A program made the translations under genes and the position numbers. Positions 48,508 to 59,599 of a DNA stretch of 64,000 bases are shown here, in pieces. Origin of the DNA: Bimuria novae-zelandiae CBS 107.79 (Eukaryota; Ascomycota; Dothideomycetes; Pleosporales; Didymosphaeriaceae); NCBI GenBank assembly GCA_010015655.1, contig ML976669.1:614138-678137 (forward strand), given 5' to 3'. Positions within the stretch are counted from its first letter, which is position 1. Each line of letters starts with the position of its first letter. The notes beneath the pieces are model-generated. The model was given only the letters and a program-made list of their open reading frames with translations, ran no database searches and had not been told where the DNA came from.

Positions 48508-48533
48508 CGTATTACTTACCGTTGGAAGCGCTG
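48508..48533 (-). repeat. Right terminal inverted repeat of the hAT element
   Basis: Ends GGAAGCGCTG on the plus strand, the inverted counterpart of 24340-24365. It is followed 38 bases later by the next gene's ATG. Confidence 0.72.
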
Positions 48534-48571
48534 TAGACGAGTTGGTGAACCTCAGTCTCACATTTTTACAG

Positions 48572-49240
48572 ATGTGGAGCTACAAGCAAGGCAAAGACAA
48601 TGCGGGAACCCTCCACAACGCCGAAAAGATGCGCGAGTCTATTACTGGTCAGAAAACGGTTATTAAGGGACAAAATCCAGAAAGAGTGGCGGGCTAACTC
48701 GTCGACAAAGCCAAGATCGCTCTGCTAAAACTCAAAGCCCCGTTGGGAGCCTGCAAGTACATGCGAACGACAAAGGTCAGCAACATCTTCAAAAAGCAGG
48801 TGGAGGAAATTGGGAAGATGCTAGAAAAAATCGATAATGAATTGCCTAAGCACCCTCGGACACCCAGCAGAGGCGACAAATCATATGCGCTATGGATTAA
48901 ACAAGACCTGGGGAAGTATTGGACTGAGTACATGAACGAACGATTCAAGATAGCACATACACGAACTCATAACGACATAGATACTTACTTGAAACTTATC
49001 GACAATACATGGTGCGACGGCAGACCCAAGTCAAAGCCTAGTTCCCTAAATAATTCTCGACCTGGGTCTCCCAAGCCTGGTTCCTGGCCTGGCACTCCAA
49101 ACTCTATCAACAACCTTGCAGACCTGTTTGGAGCCATGGAATTGAATGATGCGAAGAGAAAGGACCTCTGTAGGTTGTACGACAAGATACAGAAGGTGTG
49201 GAACGCGGAGAAACTGCATCCTTGGACAAAACCCTGGTAA
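48572..49240 (+). CDS. Unrecognised lineage-specific protein beside the island
   Basis: Exons 48572-48647 and 48711-49240 give about 201 aa. The 63-bp intron has a GTCAGA donor, GGGCTAAC branch site and AAAG acceptor, and removing it bypasses the in-frame TAA at 48694. The protein is basic and mostly helical (SNIFKKQVEEIGKMLEKIDNEL, YWTEYMNERFKIAHTRTHNDIDTYLKLID). It has a Pro/Ser-rich link (KSKPSSLNNSRPGSPKPGSWPGTPN) and a short helical tail. No family recognised, and no signal peptide or membrane segment. The ATG follows TTTTTACAG, which looks like a splice acceptor, so the true start may lie in another exon, possibly beyond the hAT element. Confidence in coding is moderate. Confidence 0.55.
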
Positions 49241-49811
49241 ACGACCTTGGACAATATTGATGGAGAAGCTTCTCTTCACATACCTCAACAATCAGGCGCG
49301 CATCGTTGCGCACATTTTTCTCACTCTCTAGAATTCGGTGCATCAGGAGTTTGGTTGTTTTTGATCTCAATATTCATAAACCTATACTTTTTGTGTCATT
49401 GTTTCATAGATATGTTGGTAGCATTGAATGGATCGGTTTGGGATCTCTTTTTATAAACAGCAAATATGAGCCTTCATCTTTCGTTCATGTGCGCGTGTCA
49501 GGTAGGAGAAATTGGGGCCTGCCCCAGCGATCCAAAGGATCGGATCTGCAGCCTCAACATTCTGACGGCGATCATCGGGACGTATAAGCCGGACAAATTC
49601 GCAACCCACTTCACTCCCAATCGCTTCGTAGCAATCAGAACGCCTCAATATGGTATTTTCCAGTGAATAAAAGTCATTTCAGCCACAAGAACAGGATGGA
49701 AACAAGTGTATTGGCTGTTGAAAAGAAAACAAGCTATAAAACTGATATTCGTTGTGGCCGTTCCAAAAGCAGCGAGAAACAATGGTTCCGATCTCATTTC
49801 TCACTCATTTA
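49241..49811. other. Convergent intergenic region
   Basis: About 570 bases between two converging genes. Small frames on both strands, none recognisable. Confidence 0.45.
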
Positions 49812-50938
49812 TCACTCATGTCGACGTCCGTGTCGCTTCTCAACTCGTCGCGCCGTTAGATAGTGCTCAAGCTCATTCTGGTCCAATTTACCACCCAAGA
49901 GCCGTGGTATTGGCACCTTTAACTTTTCGTGAACAGCATTCCTTGCAGTCATACTTCCATACATTACTGTCATACCACTGGCCAGAAATACAGGAATTGC
50001 AAGCGGGAGTGTAACTTTACTCATGGTGAAGGTCAGCCCCATGGCGGCACCCGATCCCACGAACCAAGTGCCAATGAAGGTGGCACCTGCAAGATCCACT
50101 GCCCGATCTTGACAGAAACTAGTTGGTGCCGCGAGATTACCCACGCCGTGTAGTTCCAAGTCTTGTGGTGGCAAGTCTGGAATGCTAAGCCAAACTTGAA
50201 ACATAGAGTTGTGGATATGGCCTTCAATGGCCAAAGGATACATCTGAGCTGGAAAAGTAATTGGATCTTGGATAACAAGCGGACAGTATGCGGGGAACCA
50301 GAATATTGAAACGGGTTCTACATTTCGTCGTCGACAGTGCTAGAAGGCTCCTGACGAACAGCATCCATACGCAGAGGGTGTCCAGGTTCGAAGACATGTC
50401 AAGGAAGTTGGTCGGCAATGGATCCCTCTGAGCCCTGTGAAAAAAATCGGGATGCCAGTCGGTGTCAGGGTGGTATACGAAGAACAGATGGTCGGTGGAG
50501 TCTCCCTGCATCTCTTGGGTGCGCTGGTTGATGAACAGATGGACTTGCTTAGGGAAGTGGGGAGACTTCAAGGCTCCCAGAAATCTTTACTCCTATGTCC
50601 TGAAAAACATTTCTCAGAGCGGCGTCGCCTTGAAGCACCGGAACAAATTGCGCGACGACTCCAAGAATTGACAGAAACTGACTGGACTTGGCTGCGTATT
50701 TGTATGTGCCAAATTCTTGCACAAGGTTCTCCAGAAGTGTCATGACGACTGGAAGTTGCTGCCTTGTTTGTATTCCGTTGCAGAGCTCGTTGTATCCCTG
50801 AACTAAGTCCCTTAAGGCTCCAGGTATTTGAAGCCAGGTGGGCTTCAATAGGTCTGTCCAACTACTCTCTTCCGAGGACTTCTTCTTGCCCTTTTTGTTC
50901 GGTTTGCTCGATTTGCTCGATTTGCCCGATTTGCCCAT
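49812..50938 (-). CDS. Unrecognised membrane-associated protein, possibly frame-broken
   Basis: Exon 1 (50938-50591) begins MGKSGKSSKSSKPNKKGKKK, a polybasic N-terminus with Gly2, then a helical region (WLQIPGALRDLVQGYNELCNGIQTRQQLPVVMTLLENLV). A 43-bp GTAAAG...CTAAG intron (50590-50548) restores frame into QVHLFINQRTQEM and DHLFFVYHPDTDWHPDFF. Near 50330-50355 the frame must shift to continue as RRRNVEPVSIFWFPAYCPLVI. Only an implausibly short intron (about 31 bp) fits, so a frameshift is likely. The rest (IEGHIHNSMFQVWLSIPDLPP) ends with two hydrophobic helices (GATFIGTWFVGSGAAMGLTF; LPLAIPVFLASGMTVMYGSM) and a basic tail. About 360 aa if joined. I cannot name the family. It could be a pseudogene. 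Confidence 0.55.
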
Positions 50939-51430
50939 TTCTCCTCGGGATCGACCGTGTTGGTTTAATAAGTCTTGATTCGTTCGGGCAATGGCTGCGT
51001 GTCGATTGAAATCGTATATATAGGCTGACGGAACCTAGGAGGGCGATACGAAAGTCGGGTTCGGAAAACGCTTGCGCCGCTATTATTGTAGGTCAGATCA
51101 GAACCGAATAACGAGTTCAGGAGGGAAGAGTTGATCGTTATCTTGCAAGCTGACTACCCCACACGCCGAGACTCTGCATGCTGGCGACCACACCCTTGCT
51201 GCAGGGCAAGGGCAACGGTGTTGCAGCTGCAGGCAAGGACAAAGTCACAACTGCCTCGCACTATACCAGAAATGGCAATGTCAAGTGCGAGCAATCATAT
51301 CCAGATGTCGGTAGCGCATACTTCACCCACGTGCCTCCTTTACCTTTATTTATTTATGTTCGTTTTGAAGGGTAATTCAGTAGTTAAGCTACTATACGTC
51401 GCTGTCTAAGATAATCCTTGATGTCTCTAC
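50939..51430. other. Intergenic region
   Basis: About 490 bases between the starts and ends of minus-strand genes. Nothing recognised. Confidence 0.5.
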
Positions 51431-52447
51431 TCACGGTCTAGCACCCTCTCCACCCACCCAATCCCTCTCCACCCCCCTCAAAAACTCCCCAAGCCACGCC
51501 TCCCCCTCCTCCGAGATCTCCGCATCAAACCCATGATCTCCCCTCGGCGTAACAATCTCAAACCTCGTCCTTGGAAACCTCTTCCTCGCACTCTCCATAA
51601 ACGCCCTTGAGAGCTCAACCGGCACATTCGTGTCGTCCCTCCCATGCATCACATGCGTGTGCACAAAAAAACCCGCTCCCTCGATCCTTGTAGCGGGCCA
51701 CAAATGCGGTCCTTCGCCGAAGAACTCTGCCCAGCGCCCATGGGCGCGCAGCATCGGCGCCACCGCTTCTCTAGCTGGCGGCGGTGCATCGCTGATCACC
51801 GTGCCGGGCTTGATAGTCGCTAGGAACGCATCGAGGTCTTCTTTCGGGGGGATGCGCCCGCCGCAGATGATATCGTCGGGAGCCGTGGGGATGGGGGATA
51901 AGACGGGGTACTGTAGCATGCAGGCAGCGAACGTGCCTTGAGGCAGAGAGAGGATGGATTGCAGGGCGAGCCACGCGCCGGCGCTCTCGCCTGATACGAG
52001 GACCTTCGGGAAATCGATTTCAATCCCAAGAGAGGGTTCTTTGGAAGCGAGATAGGCGGGCAAAGAACCGGTAAACCACTTTTGGAAATCCGCAATGTCT
52101 TCGAGGATGTCGGCGCCTGAGTGTTCGGGCGTGAGACGGTAGTTTGGGAGGATGGCTATGGCGTTGTTCCTGTGGAGGAAGGGGACGAGGTAGGCGGCGA
52201 AATAGGGGGCGTGTACTGCTGTTCCCGCGGTCTAAGGTTTAACATTAGTGGGAGTGGGCGAGGAGAGAATGTACAGGCTTACCAGACCGCCGCCGTGCCA
52301 CTTGATCATGACGGGACATTTTCCTGGCTCAATGCCTTTGGGTACGAGGACATTGGCTTCTATCTCATGGTCGCCAATCTTCTTGTAGAACGTTCGGTAC
52401 AAATTGAACGAATCGAATCGATTCGCAGGGGTAGTGTGAAGTGACAT
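51431..52447 (-). CDS. HSL-type alpha/beta hydrolase (esterase/lipase)
   Basis: Exons 52447-52283 and 52231-51431, with a 51-bp phase-0 intron placed just after the oxyanion motif, give 321 aa. Landmarks: HGGG at residues 51-54 (oxyanion hole), YRLTPEH at 86-92, nucleophile Ser138 in GESAG, Asp254/255 in HGRDDTNVP, and His288 in GDHGFD. All catalytic parts are present and in order, so it should be active. It has no signal peptide and is probably cytosolic. The hormone-sensitive-lipase type in fungi covers esterases, lactonases and enzymes acting on small acyl compounds; no neighbour narrows the substrate. The start codon lies four residues before a typical short N-terminus and has no in-frame rival nearby. 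Confidence 0.9.
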
Positions 52448-53344
52448 GTCGAGTCGACGGGATTTATGAATGACGAAGCTGGTACTGCAAACTGTTGTGT
52501 GCGTAGTAAACGTATGAAATCGGAAGGCCGCCTGACTATGTAAGCTTAAGCAAGCGCTTATGTCTTTCAGCAGGTCGACAACACAATCTTTCTTTTTCTA
52601 CGACTTTGTGACAGGCCTAGATGACCTCTTACACTAGCAGGTCCGACCCATTGCGTAAGCAGAAGGGCTTACCGACAGCTCTTTCTCCCAGTCACCCTAA
52701 GGCCCCGGGGCCGACTGCAAAACGTGGCTTGGTCTGTGCCGCACATGTTAACGCAAAAAGGAGATTCTTGCTTGTGCGTGTACGTCACGGCATGTTGCTA
52801 TTTGTAAGCAGCAAGTACCCCAGCTCTAGCGAGGCTTATCGCAGCAACCTCCACAACAAGCAGTTTAGACAAAATATCAAGCATATCAAGCACATACATC
52901 GCAACCATTCAGCCATTCTAAATAACAGCACCAAAGCACCTAACACCTCCATCAGCACCCTACTATCTACCAGTAAAGAGTAAGAGGCGCCACTCCTAAA
53001 TATGGGTATTGTAGTATCCCAAGTAACCCCACGAGCTAAATCAAAGTACTTGCACCACACCCATTATTACGTCCCTTCATTATTGCCAGCAAACATACAT
53101 GCACCTCAAATGCAAGGCAGGTTTCCAATAATATGGATAGCATTACTAGTCGAGGAGAGGAAAGGGGGTATTATGCGTGAGAGAACAGGTACGGAAAGGG
53201 GTATCAGAAGAGCGCTCGAGAAGCGACAAAGCAGCGAACAGGTAGGGTATGGAGAGAGTCTGTTGCGCGGGTTAGCGCAGCTCAACAACATCGATGCGAG
53301 GACTTCGTTTACGAACCTTGTTACCAAAGCGTGAATCTTCAGTC
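52448..53344. other. Intergenic region upstream of the hydrolase gene
   Basis: About 900 bases. It should hold the hydrolase promoter and the 3' flank of the Msb1-like gene. The frame 52621-52983 is low-complexity (His/Asn/Lys-rich) and has no resemblance to known proteins. Confidence 0.5.
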
Positions 53345-56300
53345 TCATCGTCTAGGTCCTGCAGCACCGGCCTGTCCGTCGACGTTGCCAGTCAACTCTG
53401 CCACCCGAGCCTTGATGCGGGCTACGCGGCTCTCAATAGTCTCCTCGCCACTGGTCTCTCCTTCGTCTGTTCGCACACTCTGGCTGTGGCTGCGGCGAGA
53501 CTGCTCCTCGCTCAGTCGTGCCGCACGCTCGGCAGCGTTTTTTCTTATCTGTGCCCAACGGTCCTGCTCAGGTGGACCATACGCAGTAGCTGGCTCCACC
53601 GATTCCTCTGAAATGTTATCAACAGACTGGCGTGATGGCGAAGACCGTTCAGGCATTGGGGGACCTGCGTGGCGAGGTACACTCGGTGCTGCATCATCCT
53701 CGTCGGAATCCGCAGGCACAAAAGCGGGCATATCATCCATAGGCCCTTGGTCGAATCGAGAAAAAGCAGTCTCCGCCTCTGGGTCTTGGTGTCGGTTAGG
53801 GGTAGGAGTGACCTGCAGCGCTGGCTCATGGTATGTCTTCGAAATGGCGGACACCGCAGGACTCTGTTGAGGATCTGGGGAGAGTGCTCTTGGTGGCAAA
53901 GGCTTCTCCAAGCTAAGGGCTGGTGACTCTTCACGAGTATCGTTACGTTCATCGAAGCGGGAGACGCTTCGGCTCGCGTCGAGTGCGCGCATACGTGCAT
54001 CGTCGTCAGCGTCAGTGGTAGCTGGCGCATCAGCCTTCTTTTTGCCAAATAACTTTCGGAATCCACCACCGCCCTCTTTCTTGTTCTTCTTCAGTTTCGA
54101 AGGAGGAGACTTCTTTGGGTCTTGCACAGCAACGTGCTCGTCATTGGGATGCGCTTCCGTTTGCACAGGAGCGACCGGTTTGCGCTCTGGGATTGAATTT
54201 CTGAGAGCCGGATGTTGGTCCAGCGCAGGACCAGATTTCTCTTCGAAAACACTGGACGAAAGCGGTAACTTTTCTGTTGGAGATTGGGTCGCTGTGGAAG
54301 CCTCAGCGTGCGGTGGTTCTGGTGTGGCTTGGGGTGCAGGAGATGGCGGCGCACTCTTTTCGGACATGGGTAGAGCAGGGAGCTCGCGAGTCGAGTGGTT
54401 GCGCGACAGACCCGAAATGCTTCCATTAGCGGTAGAGAGAAGATTGGGCTTTGAACCTTTGCCCGCGTTGACGTCTCCCAGATATTGAACACGAAGTGCA
54501 TCGCGACCTTTTGCGCCTTCGCCAAACTTCTTGTCCCATTTCATGGCTGGTCCGGCTTCTGACAACAGATGAGGCTGCAAAGTGAGAACACTGTTCGTCT
54601 TCGTCGACTGTGCATCTTCGTTCCTGCCACGGCGCTGGGCAAACTCCTCGGCAGCCTTTTGGTTCCGTTGATCCTGCGCGAGCCTCGCTGCGGCAGCCTG
54701 TACACGTGCTTGTTGATCAGGTCCGATACTAGTCTTGCTCATTGGGGTGTTCGCAGTGGTACGATTGTACGGCTCTTTTGATGAGGCCGGTTTCTTACCA
54801 GTGGATTTCCTTCGTCCCAGTCGACCGCGCTTTGTCCAGCTGAACATCCCTTTCTTTTCTGCGATGTAGGCTCCTTCTTCCTGCCCAGGCGACGCACCTT
54901 TGACTTGCTCTTCGACTACAAGCCACTTGGCGCCCGGGATCTTTGTTTCTATCAATGTGCATCTTCCAAAGGCGGCTTTCCGCTCCGTTGTTTCCTCAGA
55001 CGCTAAGCTTGTCATCCAGACCCACCAGAAGGTATCGTCGAGATCGAGCTGAGTGATACTCGCAAGTTCGCCAGGGTCCAAATCTTCTTCGCCTCGTAAA
55101 TTTCGCATGTGCGACTGTGAGCTTTGCACTCGAGCAGCTTCGCCGATCGGAGGCAGCTTAGCAGACGGAGAAAGTAGCGTTGATGCGTTATTGTTTTCAT
55201 CGGTGAAGCCAGAAGAAAGAAAGTCGGCCCAAGAAGGTGTTGTCGGTCGGCCGAAGTCATTGTTCCTTGAGCGAGCACCTGCATTCATGCTGGAGAATTC
55301 CCGTGTGCCGGACGAAGTGGACGTGCCATTCGTATTCAATGAGGGGCTGTCTAGCAACCCTGAAAATCCCAGGTCTTCGAATTTCGACCAAGATGCGTCT
55401 TGATTTGGTCCTTGGGATGCTGTGACAGATTGATTAGCGGAGGAAATGCTCTCTAACACTCTGCGGCACTCGTCGGTCAGGGCGGTCACTGTGTCGTCAT
55501 AAGAGGTGAAAGCTTGTAGAGCCTCGTCATCGTCGCGATATTCAAAATTCTTCGCTCGGCGCAAGAGAGCAAAGGGCGTAGGCGACACTGAGTCCACAAT
55601 CATGACGACTTTAGTGGTGGTCTGATACATGAGTTGTGGCGCTTGTGGGGGGTACTCGGTCTGTGAGAGCAGCGCCAGGAGAGATCTGGGAAGAGCGTTT
55701 ATGGCACCCATAGCATTGCCGTCAGGGGCTAGCGAGCGTAGGTAGGCGAAGAACAAGTGGCTAGCAGCGTCTGCAGCTCTGGAAGTGAGTTAGAAAGCGT
55801 ACGTGGAGGCGGATCGGAAGACAATACTTTTCCCAGTTGCGATAGCCGCCGTCGAAGCCCTTGCCGTCGTCTGCGAATTCAAAGGCCCACCATCCGGCCA
55901 TGCGGGACAGCTTCCTCCCGCCCATGCCATTGTTCTTGCCTCGGGCTGCGACGGCAGCGAGCAAGTCGAAGAAGTCGAAAATGACGCGTTTGCGGGCTTC
56001 GGACTCGACACTGAGTGGGATGAACGTGTCGAAGGCGTGTCTGGCGAAGTTGGAGTCTGTGGCGGGGGTTAGCACGGTCTCGCGTACTGATGTGCATCCG
56101 CAGCTGCAGCTTACCGGATTCCCCGATGCGGAAAAGTTCGTACGCGTCCCAACTGACGACACCGCCGGGCAGTCTGCTCCAGCACCACTTCATGATGCTG
56201 CATAGTGTCTGCTGGTGTCAGCGCTCTGTATTGATTGTGTCGCAGCGAAATGGCGTCCTACCAATGGCTCTGCAAGGCGCAATTCCTGCGCCAGGCCCTC

Positions 56301-56654
56301 GCCTGTGAACTGCCTGCTGCCCTCGTAGTTCGCCCGGAAGAAGTTGCGCATAAAGTTGCGGGCGGCGCTGGGTTCGGACGCAGGTCGGAAAGGCAACAGA
56401 ATGAAAGGGATGTCCAGCGCTGGTGCTCGTTAGCCGTGGCCGCGTTGCAACGCGCAATCGCACATACCTCTTGACTTCATCTCCCGCGTGCACACGTGTA
56501 TGAGCTCCTGGATCTCGTCTGGCGCGACATCTTTGCGGGTCCACGACTCTTCCCAGCGCGGCTTCGGCGGTGCGACGGGCTGGCTGTTGGCATTGCCCGC
56601 CTTCGCAGCGCGTGCTGCGTCTTTGGACCCGAAGACCTTCTTGAAAAACGGCAT
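53345..56654 (-). CDS. Msb1-like morphogenesis protein (RhoGAP-like N-terminal domain)
   Basis: Five exons: 56654-56468, 56419-56262, 56208-56115, 56056-55828 and 55778-53345. The introns are 48-58 bp with consistent phases, and the product is about 1033 aa. The N-terminus MPFFKKVFGSKD and the first 450 residues (DEIQELIHVCTREMKSRALDIPFILLPFRP, LCSIMKWCWSRLPGGVVSWDAYELFRIGESG, FFDLLAAVAARGKNNGMGGRKLSRMAGWWAFEF, SHLFFAYLRSLAP) match the DUF1708/Msb1 family, a divergent RhoGAP fold. The C-terminal half is disordered, with charged, Pro- and Ser-rich segments and a KKNKKEGGGGFRKLFGKKK basic patch. A final helix includes RVARIKARVAELTG. Yeast Msb1 links Cdc42 and Pkc1 signalling in polarised growth and glucan synthesis. 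Cortical function here is inferred from the family. Confidence 0.85.
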
Positions 56655-58276
56655 TCTGCAGGTCAGGTCAGGTCAGGGTCAGAGTCTTTGTGTATGGCGG
56701 CATGCGCTGTCGGCGGCCGGGACGGAGCCGAGGGGTCTCAAGGGTACGCGAAGCGGGATGAGGTCAGTGGGCAGCTTTCGCGGTGCGACGCAGCGTGCGA
56801 TTGTTTGGCAGCGGACAAAGTGCACCGGTGCCGCCTTCCTCGCTGGACGGGTGGGTTGCAAAAGTGAGTGTGAGGCTTTGATCTGCGAAGAGACCAAATG
56901 GGTGCGCAAAAGAACGACAACCTACCCCTTTGCGAAAAAGCGAAATGAGCCCTGTAAACTAACTTCACAGGCCCCAATGCGCGCCCACGCCACGAAACAC
57001 CGCCAAGACGTATAACTAGTCGCGCCCGCCAGCTGCAACCCAATTGTCTCTGTCACTCGGAGCTGCTCTCTTTCATCGCGACATTATCTTGCTTCCCGGG
57101 CCCTTGTTCTCGCGCCTGGCGAAAACCTCGGAAGGGATCCGCTCGCTCGCACATGCTATTGGCTTTAATTCCCAAGCTCCCTGACTTCGGCGCCACAGTG
57201 TGTCTGAATGCGTTGTCCCTTATCGACACTCGACGAATCAGGCGCGGTTACGTTGCGACACTCGTTCAATCCGTATCACTCGCTGGCACACCGCACCGCT
57301 CACCACTCAGGCCATTCTGGTCGGCAGTGACGCGGCAGAGGCAGCAGCTGCGCCCGAAGCTGTGCAGTGACCCCCACCACGTCGCTGCCCTAGACGTCGT
57401 CATGCGACTGGGGAAAATCTATCTTCGTTGAAGAAACTGAACACCACTGCTTCAGCATCCCTCCTCGAGCTGCATCTCATCATCTCCCTGCGTGTCCGAC
57501 CACGACTGAGGGAGCCGAATCACGCATAAATCACACTCCGCCGTCGCTACTAACTCAATCGCCTTTAATCGCGAAACACGCCACAACCACAGTAGTAGAC
57601 CATTGGCTAGGATGTCGCTGCGGCAGTTCTGGTGCTTATAATAGGCTCCCCACATTGCTTCATTCGTCGTGTCAACATTGCACTTCGTGATGAGATGAAC
57701 AGAAGCAATGATAACAGTCGTACAACGCTGTGAATCGGTGGGCCACGGACTGCGGGCCAAAGAAACGAAGCGGCAGGACGAGTACGCGCACATATTAACG
57801 GTCATCGCTCCCAGTGTCGCAAACTGCTGGATTCATGCTCGTCTATCTAACACGCTTTTATGGGCACAAGGTCTCACAGTTTGACTATATCACATGCAAT
57901 ATACTAGTCCAATCAAGTGCGTACTGTCATGCCTTATGCTTCATACAGGTACATGGTCGGTAATCATGCTGCTTACAGGTGAACCAAGACTTCTGTACAT
58001 ATACTACAAGTTCTATATATACCTCAATGCTTCGGAAAGTTGAGAGGTCTCGAGGTCTTGGACTGGTCACGTGCTTACGCGTTTTCGGTGGGAAGGTGCG
58101 CTAGCCGTCCCTGCAGCAGCCGGCTGACCGGCTGTTTTGATCCAGCCCCAACAAGCGAGCAGACGCAACCTCCCTGCGCTTTTTCGACTCTACACCTCAA
58201 GAACCGCGTGCGACGCATTGAATCACTTCGATCTTTGTGGAACTGTGGAACTGGCGAAAGAAACTGTCATGCAAAC
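56655..58276. other. Divergent intergenic region
   Basis: About 1.6 kb between the Msb1-like gene and the coiled-coil gene. A TATATATA box lies at 58014-58021, about 255 bases before the chosen ATG at 58277. The open frame extends upstream to 58040 but is probably leader. Other frames (56488-57015) overlap the 5' part of the Msb1-like gene and are shadows. Confidence 0.5.
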
Positions 58277-59599
58277 ATGCCAGTCCCAGACATCGACCGG
58301 GCGTTGTCACCCTATATCAAGTCGCGCGAAGAAGCTCTGAGAATACGGCGGACGCTTTCCAAGTACCTGAGCGCTTCTCTTCGACCGGTCAATGCGGCCA
58401 CGCAGAACCAGCACCTCAACCACGAGGTCCCACAAGGCCTCGCTGCAGCCGGCACGAATCCGCCAGGACTCAAAGGCACCCGCGGTACATATCTAGATGC
58501 AATTAGGAGCCACAAAGCTGCCCAAACAAAACTCGCAAGGCTCCAATCTTCATTAGACGAACTCCAGCAACGCCATGTGATTGAGTCTCCAGTCAATGAC
58601 GCTCAGCAGAACGATGAGGTGATGCAAAGTTACATTACGCTGCTTCGTCAGCGCCGCCGGTTTACAGAGCTCGAGATAGTGCACAGGTCTCTGGAAGGAC
58701 TACTGAACGTCAATCCGGTGGAAGGATTACAGGACATCCGCGATATGGTCAAGAACACGATTGGCGAGCAACCTAGTCTGCCAGCAGAACGCCTGGAGGC
58801 TCTCGCGAATGATGAAGCCAACGACTCGTCTATGCTCAAGCTGAAGAGGGAGGTTCTTGAGGCACGCTCAAGGATGGAGCGCGCGAGGGCTACTCGAAGC
58901 GAATTGCACAGCGCATCACGCGACGTACCCGGTTTGGACGTGCAGGTGTATGCGCTTGCCCGTGCACGAGAAGAGATGGTTGAGTGGATGCAGAGTGAGC
59001 TAGCCAAGCTGGAGGAAGAGTCAGGCTTTCTTGAAGACGCTTCCCCCGTCAAACGGCCTGTTCCCATCGCCAGCGAGCAGGACCTGGCTTCGTCAGAATC
59101 CCAGATTCAAGATCGATATACTCAATACACCACGTCCCGTTTGGCCGCCATTGAGAAATATCAATCCTTTCAGCGATCACCAGCAATGGGTTCGGCACAG
59201 ACGGACAACAATGCTGATGACGCCGGAAGCACCGCCCAAAATGTTGGGAAGCCGGGTTCCAAAGTCCACATCTCCGCTCTGCTCCCGCAGCTGCCTCATC
59301 TCACTCGAAACCACACAAACGAGCGTCTCATGTTATTGCAAGCAGTTTATTTGCAGACTCAATTATCGACTGCAGACGCGGAGATCAGCGACTCTATTGC
59401 GAGACTCGCAGACGAAAGCCATATACTGCCATCCGGATCTAGGGGTGTTGAGCCCTGGGGGAGGACCGTCGTGGACCTCGATGCACGCAACGCAAAGTCG
59501 GTCAAAGAACGGTTGCAAAAGAGCCGATCGGAAATCACCAACACAACCACTATTGTGGACCTATGCTCCCTCCAGAGCAAGGTCTTGGACTCAAACTAG
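58277..59599 (+). CDS. Coiled-coil protein, function unknown
   Basis: Intronless frame, about 440 aa from ATG 58277. The frame is open from 58040, but the extra residues are Cys/Arg-rich and unlike the rest, and MPVPDIDRALSPYIKSREEALRIRRTLSKYL is a natural start. Three coiled-coil-prone stretches are visible: SHKAAQTKLARLQSSLDELQQRHV, SSMLKLKREVLEARSRMERARATRSEL and EEMVEWMQSELAKLEEESGFLED. A C-terminal helical part follows (ERLMLLQAVYLQTQLSTADAEISDSIARLADES). Size and coiled-coil layout recall spindle or augmin-like subunits of filamentous fungi. That is only a shape similarity and I do not assign it. Confidence 0.75.
   Translation: MPVPDIDRALSPYIKSREEALRIRRTLSKYLSASLRPVNAATQNQHLNHEVPQGLAAAGTNPPGLKGTRGTYLDAIRSHKAAQTKLARLQSSLDELQQRHVIESPVNDAQQNDEVMQSYITLLRQRRRFTELEIVHRSLEGLLNVNPVEGLQDIRDMVKNTIGEQPSLPAERLEALANDEANDSSMLKLKREVLEARSRMERARATRSELHSASRDVPGLDVQVYALARAREEMVEWMQSELAKLEEESGFLEDASPVKRPVPIASEQDLASSESQIQDRYTQYTTSRLAAIEKYQSFQRSPAMGSAQTDNNADDAGSTAQNVGKPGSKVHISALLPQLPHLTRNHTNERLMLLQAVYLQTQLSTADAEISDSIARLADESHILPSGSRGVEPWGRTVVDLDARNAKSVKERLQKSRSEITNTTTIVDLCSLQSKVLDSN

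Larger units (their letters stand above)
24340..48533 (-). mobile_element. Degraded hAT DNA transposon framing the whole AT-rich island
   Basis: The left end (from 24340) and the reverse complement of the right end (from 48533 leftwards) both begin CAGCG and agree at 23 of the first 26 positions. Both then carry CTGAGTAGGG and several ACGGTAC/CGTACGG words, like hAT subterminal repeats. Minus-strand transposase remains lie at both ends in the order expected of one element: the BED zinc finger (N-terminus) at 47.6-47.9 kb and the hAT dimerisation domain (C-terminus) at 24.66-24.98 kb. Everything between is later insertions plus RIP-degraded remnants. The flanking 8-mers (TTAGCTAC and TAGACGAG) do not form a duplication, so a rearrangement or old age is possible. 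Confidence 0.72.

Noticed and set aside
24340..48533. A Starship-type giant element as explanation for the island
   Set aside because: No DUF3435 tyrosine recombinase or cargo genes; the contents are nested transposons with their own ends.
24332..48541. An 8-bp target duplication for the hAT element
   Set aside because: The flanking 8-mers TTAGCTAC and TAGACGAG share too few positions; I could not support a duplication.
58040..58276. N-terminal extension of the coiled-coil protein
   Set aside because: The frame is open but the residues are Cys/Arg-rich and unlike the helical rest. A TATA-like box at 58014 also places this stretch in the leader.
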